Assembly (NCBI GenBank): GCA_005406025.1 | Contig: BGZK01000007.1 | Coordinates: 62,001 to 126,000, forward strand | Source of the DNA: Eumeta japonica | Lineage: Eukaryota > Arthropoda > Insecta > Lepidoptera > Psychidae | Length of the DNA: 64,000 bases | Direction: 5' to 3' | In this document: positions 60,894 through 64,000 of the stretch, in pieces | Position numbering within the stretch: the stretch's first letter is position 1 | Layout of the letters: each line of letters opens with the position of its first letter | Translations under genes and position numbers: made by a program | The notes under the pieces: model-generated | What the model saw: only the letters and a program-made list of their open reading frames with translations | Database searches by the model: none | What the model was told of the DNA's origin: nothing

Positions 60894-60976
60894 TTAATTA
60901 GCGGCCGCCGCGAGACCACGCTCTGCTTGCTGTCTCGCACCGGCCTGTTCGCAGACGTAGGCGTGGGTCTCGTGCA
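60894..60976 (-). CDS. candidate GC-rich terminal exon of a gene extending to the right
   Basis: On the minus strand a long T-tract ending tttgtttag (boundary 60,977/60,976) is followed by a strikingly GC-rich segment. Entered with two bases completing a codon, it reads V-H-E-T-H-A-Y-V-C-E-Q-A-G-A-R-Q-Q-A-E-R-G-L, then four alanines, N and a TAA stop at 60,896-60,894. Third codon positions are almost all G or C in its first half. The other two frames are also open for 25-44 codons, so the true frame is not proven. No upstream exon is visible in 60,977-64,000, and the protein family is not recognised. It could instead be regulatory DNA. Confidence 0.35.
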
Positions 60977-61379
60977 CTAAACAAAAAAAAAAATATACCA
61001 TTAGATAATGATACGTATTGAAAAGGTAATTTTATTTCGTTGCTATTATTAAGAAAAAATGATCCCATATTTTCTATGAATAACGGTTTCGATGTTTCAC
61101 ATCTGCTGGACGTTTTGCGACGGCTCGTGGAATTTTTACATTTTTGTTACATAATTACATTTTGTTTTCAGGTAATTCCCATTTTCACGTATTAATTCAG
61201 GGTTTAGATGTAGTTTTTCTTAAACTTAATCATATAAAAATTAAATAGTAATAATAAAAAAAAAATACACAAATTATACATATATAATCATTGGTGACAT
61301 AACGAAAATTCCAAAGTAGCATTTACGTTATTCTCAAATAAGTTTCCTTGATAACATTTTTAAATGGCAAATAAGCCTG
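60977..61379. other. AT-rich intronic or intergenic DNA
   Basis: Nothing is supported. Confidence 0.45.
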
Positions 61380-61480
61380 GGTGATCACTGACACGCATGA
61401 ACACTCAACCCCAAAGGAGTCACTGGTACGTTGCCGGGCTTTTAGGAAGGAACAGGACATCTGATGAAGGGGGGACTTGG
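61380..61480 (+). mobile_element. retroelement remnant
   Basis: 'gaacactcaaccccaaagg', 'gtacgttgccgggctttt' and 'aggaaggaacagg' match the family of the remnant at 41.5 kb. Confidence 0.45.
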
Positions 61481-61904
61481 CTAATTCTACTAAAATTTGA
61501 TATTTATCATTGATTAAGTAGAGATGTCCTGAATCGTGGTTGCGAAGCAATCTATCGAGAAAGGAAACATGGTTTACCTTTTGTTAAAAATTTTCCGTTT
61601 AAACAACTGTTAATTTTACCATCCTAGCAGATAACTGTTGTACCCGATAGTTGTTGGCTGTAGGAGGGCACTTACAGATTTTATTTAAAAATGTATCATT
61701 ACCTCAAAAATAAGCAAATGGTTTAAAGATACTTATATGTATTTGCGTGAACAATGACTTATTGATTTAAATTTGACCATAAAAAGGAATAGTCGCTAGA
61801 TCACTAAAATAAAATTATATACTGTAGACATTCGATGCGTCGTATCTATTATTCTTAACAGATTTTCCATAAATGCTAAATACAAAATCAAAAAAAAATC
61901 AATC
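61481..61904. other. AT-rich DNA
   Basis: Nothing is supported. Confidence 0.45.
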
Positions 61905-62475
61905 TAAATCAAAAATATCTTTATTTCGTAGGTAATGAAATAACACTTGAAATACGTCATTAATAAATTCATTTCGAAATTACCGCTCATTCCAAATGCT
62001 GATTCACCGAGAGAAGAATGGGCAAGAAACTTAAGGTTTTCATTTTTTACTCATCAATACAAAGGATTTAGTTATTTATAATTTGGTCTACATTTAAAAA
62101 TAATACGAAACAACCTGAAAGGCGAGCAGCTCATTCCTAGAGGCTTTTTTCATTAAGATATTCCAATATGGTACAATAGCCCTTGCCATATAACTTTCTT
62201 TTAACGAAACGTTTAAACTCAGCAAATGAAAAATTTTGAAATTCAGCTGGGATCTTATTATAAAACCGCACACACAGTCCCTTAAGTTGGTCGTATAGAG
62301 CACGAGATATGTGAATTTTCCTGTGTTTTTTTATTATGTCTACCTATTAAGTTTTGTGATTTATGTTCCATTTTATAGAATTATGTAACAGAAAAAGGTC
62401 ATGGACTCTAGAGGTTCCGTTCCGTTTTCTCTATCCCTTACGTGCTCTCTATCTCTTCGACTCGTAACGTAATAT
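61905..62475 (-). pseudogene. LINE 3' portion with C-terminal protein remnant
   Basis: The minus strand reads 'LKGLCVRFYNKIPAEFQNFS', then 'FAEFKRFVKRKLYGKGY' and 'TILEYLNEKS', with frame interruptions. This is the standard C-terminal helix region of CR1/jockey-like LINE proteins. The 3' tail has 'gaaataaagatatttttga'. The upstream half, 62,285-62,475, is duplicated at 60.1 kb. Confidence 0.75.
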
Positions 62476-63535
62476 AAGAATTATAAAATTAAGAATTTAT
62501 GTATCCCTGGTGCAAAAAAATACAACTAGAAAATAAAAAAGTAATATGCATTAGCCCTTTAATATAATTGATAGGTAATATATTGATCCAAATATCATTG
62601 TGTCGAGGGACCGCTAAATTAATAAATGTAAAAACAGAATACAAATTAAAATCATAAAGTATGAATTTTAAATGCAATAAAGCTATGTATAGATATTGTA
62701 AGTAAACATCAAAACAATAGTATATGAATGTTGAGTCGACGACGACGAGAAACGACAGCGTTTGGATCAAAATATTACCTACTACTTATATTAAACTTAA
62801 AGAACCAATACTTATTACTATTTTTTTTTTAATTTTTAGAGGTTTGTGTAACTTTTTTGCGTCAGGGTTTTTTAGGTATTAAATAAAATTCAATTTCTTT
62901 CATGCAATAAATTTTGGTGCATAAAATGAGATGTCATAAATAATATCTCAACTTTCTTAAACCTAGTTTCAAGAGATACTCTAAGTGACAGCGTGTAAAT
63001 CGATCGATCAGCCCGCTATTCTAGCATAAAAATTCTATCAATGTCAGCAGCAACATATCTCACCGCATAAGGCAATGATAATTATGATGAGCCTATAAAG
63101 TTCAGAAGTAAAATTTCTTTTTAAGTTCATCGAGTAAAGGAAATGAAAATCATAAAAAAATAAGAGTTAATTTTTGTACTATTTTTTTCGTTAAAGGCGC
63201 TCTCCCAGAAATTAAAAGGTTTATTGAATATTGCAAGAATATAAACAAGTAACTATAACAGCATAAGTAAATAAATATAAATAAACATGAACAAAGTAAA
63301 TACTAGTAACCACACATAGCAATTTAAACGATTTTAACATAATTAATTCAATGATTTTTCAAACTTCGCTTTTCTGATAAAGCAACTTTACCATGCACAC
63401 CTACAAGTCTATTTGTTTTATCAGTTTAAGGTTTAGGTTAATAATAATAACATTAATGAAATTTGTTTGTTATTAGACTTTCATAGGGCATAATATATTG
63501 AAGTAGCAAAACGGACAAAGCTACATATATGTATA
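62476..63535. other. AT-rich DNA
   Basis: Nothing is supported. Confidence 0.45.
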
Positions 63536-64000
63536 CGCGGGGCGCACTATAAGTTTCTGGAACTGTCCAATGACATAAACAATATTTAGAAAGTAATTAC
63601 TAAATTTGAAAATAGAACTCTTTGGCTGAAGAATACAGTTTCTTTCATTTAACTATCAATTATTTTTACATTGTAGCGTCATTTTGAAAAATTGTTTGTC
63701 GTCATTAGTATGGATTTAAGTCGTAAAAATTTTCGTAGTATGATTTTCTACTATTTTAAATATAACTTGACAGCTCAGCAGAGCTTTGCTCGGCTCTGAA
63801 CTGCTTTTGTCGATGAAGCATCATGCAAAATGACTATTTATAACTGGTTTTCAAAATTCAAGCGCGGTCGTGTCAATCTCAGTGACGAATGTTGTGAACA
63901 ACAAAAACATCGATACTGTCTGCTGTATGATCAAAACAGACAAGCATGTGACCTATCAAGAGATTTGAGCATCCTTAGGCATAGGCATGAGGCAAATGAA
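63536..64000 (+). pseudogene. mariner transposase remnant, cut by window end
   Basis: A probable terminal inverted repeat begins at about 63,536 after TA ('cgcactataagtttctgg'). The transposase frame starts at ATG 63,710 and shows the N-terminal helix-turn-helix region: 'MIFYYFKYNLTAQQSFARL', a stop at 63,797-63,799, then 'TIYNWFSKFKRGRVNLSDE'. A shift of reading frame near 63,895 is needed to continue into 'NIDTVCCMIKTDKHVTYQEI', followed by another stop. The catalytic D,D34D part would lie beyond the window. The copy is inactive. Confidence 0.88.

Overview
The window looks like nuclear DNA of a moth or butterfly (Lepidoptera). It is AT-rich (roughly two thirds A+T by eye) and gene-poor. It contains short introns with consensus GT..AG borders and a heavy load of transposable-element debris of types common in lepidopteran genomes: Helitron-like elements ending in CTAG|T, a tRNA-derived SINE, a repeat family with GTTCCGTA and CCAAG-type ends, pogo/Tigger-like deletion derivatives, hAT and mariner remnants, and several 3' ends of one LINE family. 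No bacterial operon, CRISPR array or complete virus was seen.

Two host genes can be reconstructed. (1) 17,769-22,200 (+): eight coding exons encode a 266-residue RING-finger/coiled-coil protein of the RNF212/Zip3/Vilya family, meiotic crossover regulators. The fifth intron (about 2.5 kb) carries two pogo-like elements. (2) 34,457-32,602 (-): three coding exons encode a 400-residue secreted protein with a signal peptide, a glycine-rich centre and a Lys/His-rich C-terminal region that resembles insect DUF4779-type proteins. A TATA box and a TCAGT initiator lie at a textbook distance upstream of it. A possible GC-rich terminal exon of a third gene, running in from the right, lies at 60,976-60,894 (-). 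A 153-codon open frame at 32,501-32,043 (-) is less certain.

Layout: 1-16 kb is mostly repeats, including a 120-bp tandem array, two related Helitron-like copies and several hairpins. 16-23 kb holds the RNF212-like gene. 24-28 kb holds a pogo-like element and two oppositely oriented arrays of about 110-bp units beside a recurring purine-rich module. 28.4-30 kb is a broken hAT transposase. 32-35 kb is the glycine-rich gene with its CpG-rich promoter. 35-46 kb is intergenic, with Helitron-like copies and a CpG-rich patch at 36.8-37.2 kb. 46-50 kb has a SINE, a GC-richer unexplained block and a second 120-bp array that is the inverted counterpart of the one at 4 kb. 50-64 kb has several LINE fragments including a reverse-transcriptase domain, a long-inverted-repeat foldback element, more hairpins, and a mariner transposase cut by the window end.

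The two genes have unrelated roles (meiosis and extracellular matrix or cuticle) and nothing suggests they act together. The best candidates for something undescribed are the tandem-array-bearing mobile elements and the long-TIR foldback element, not a new protein system.
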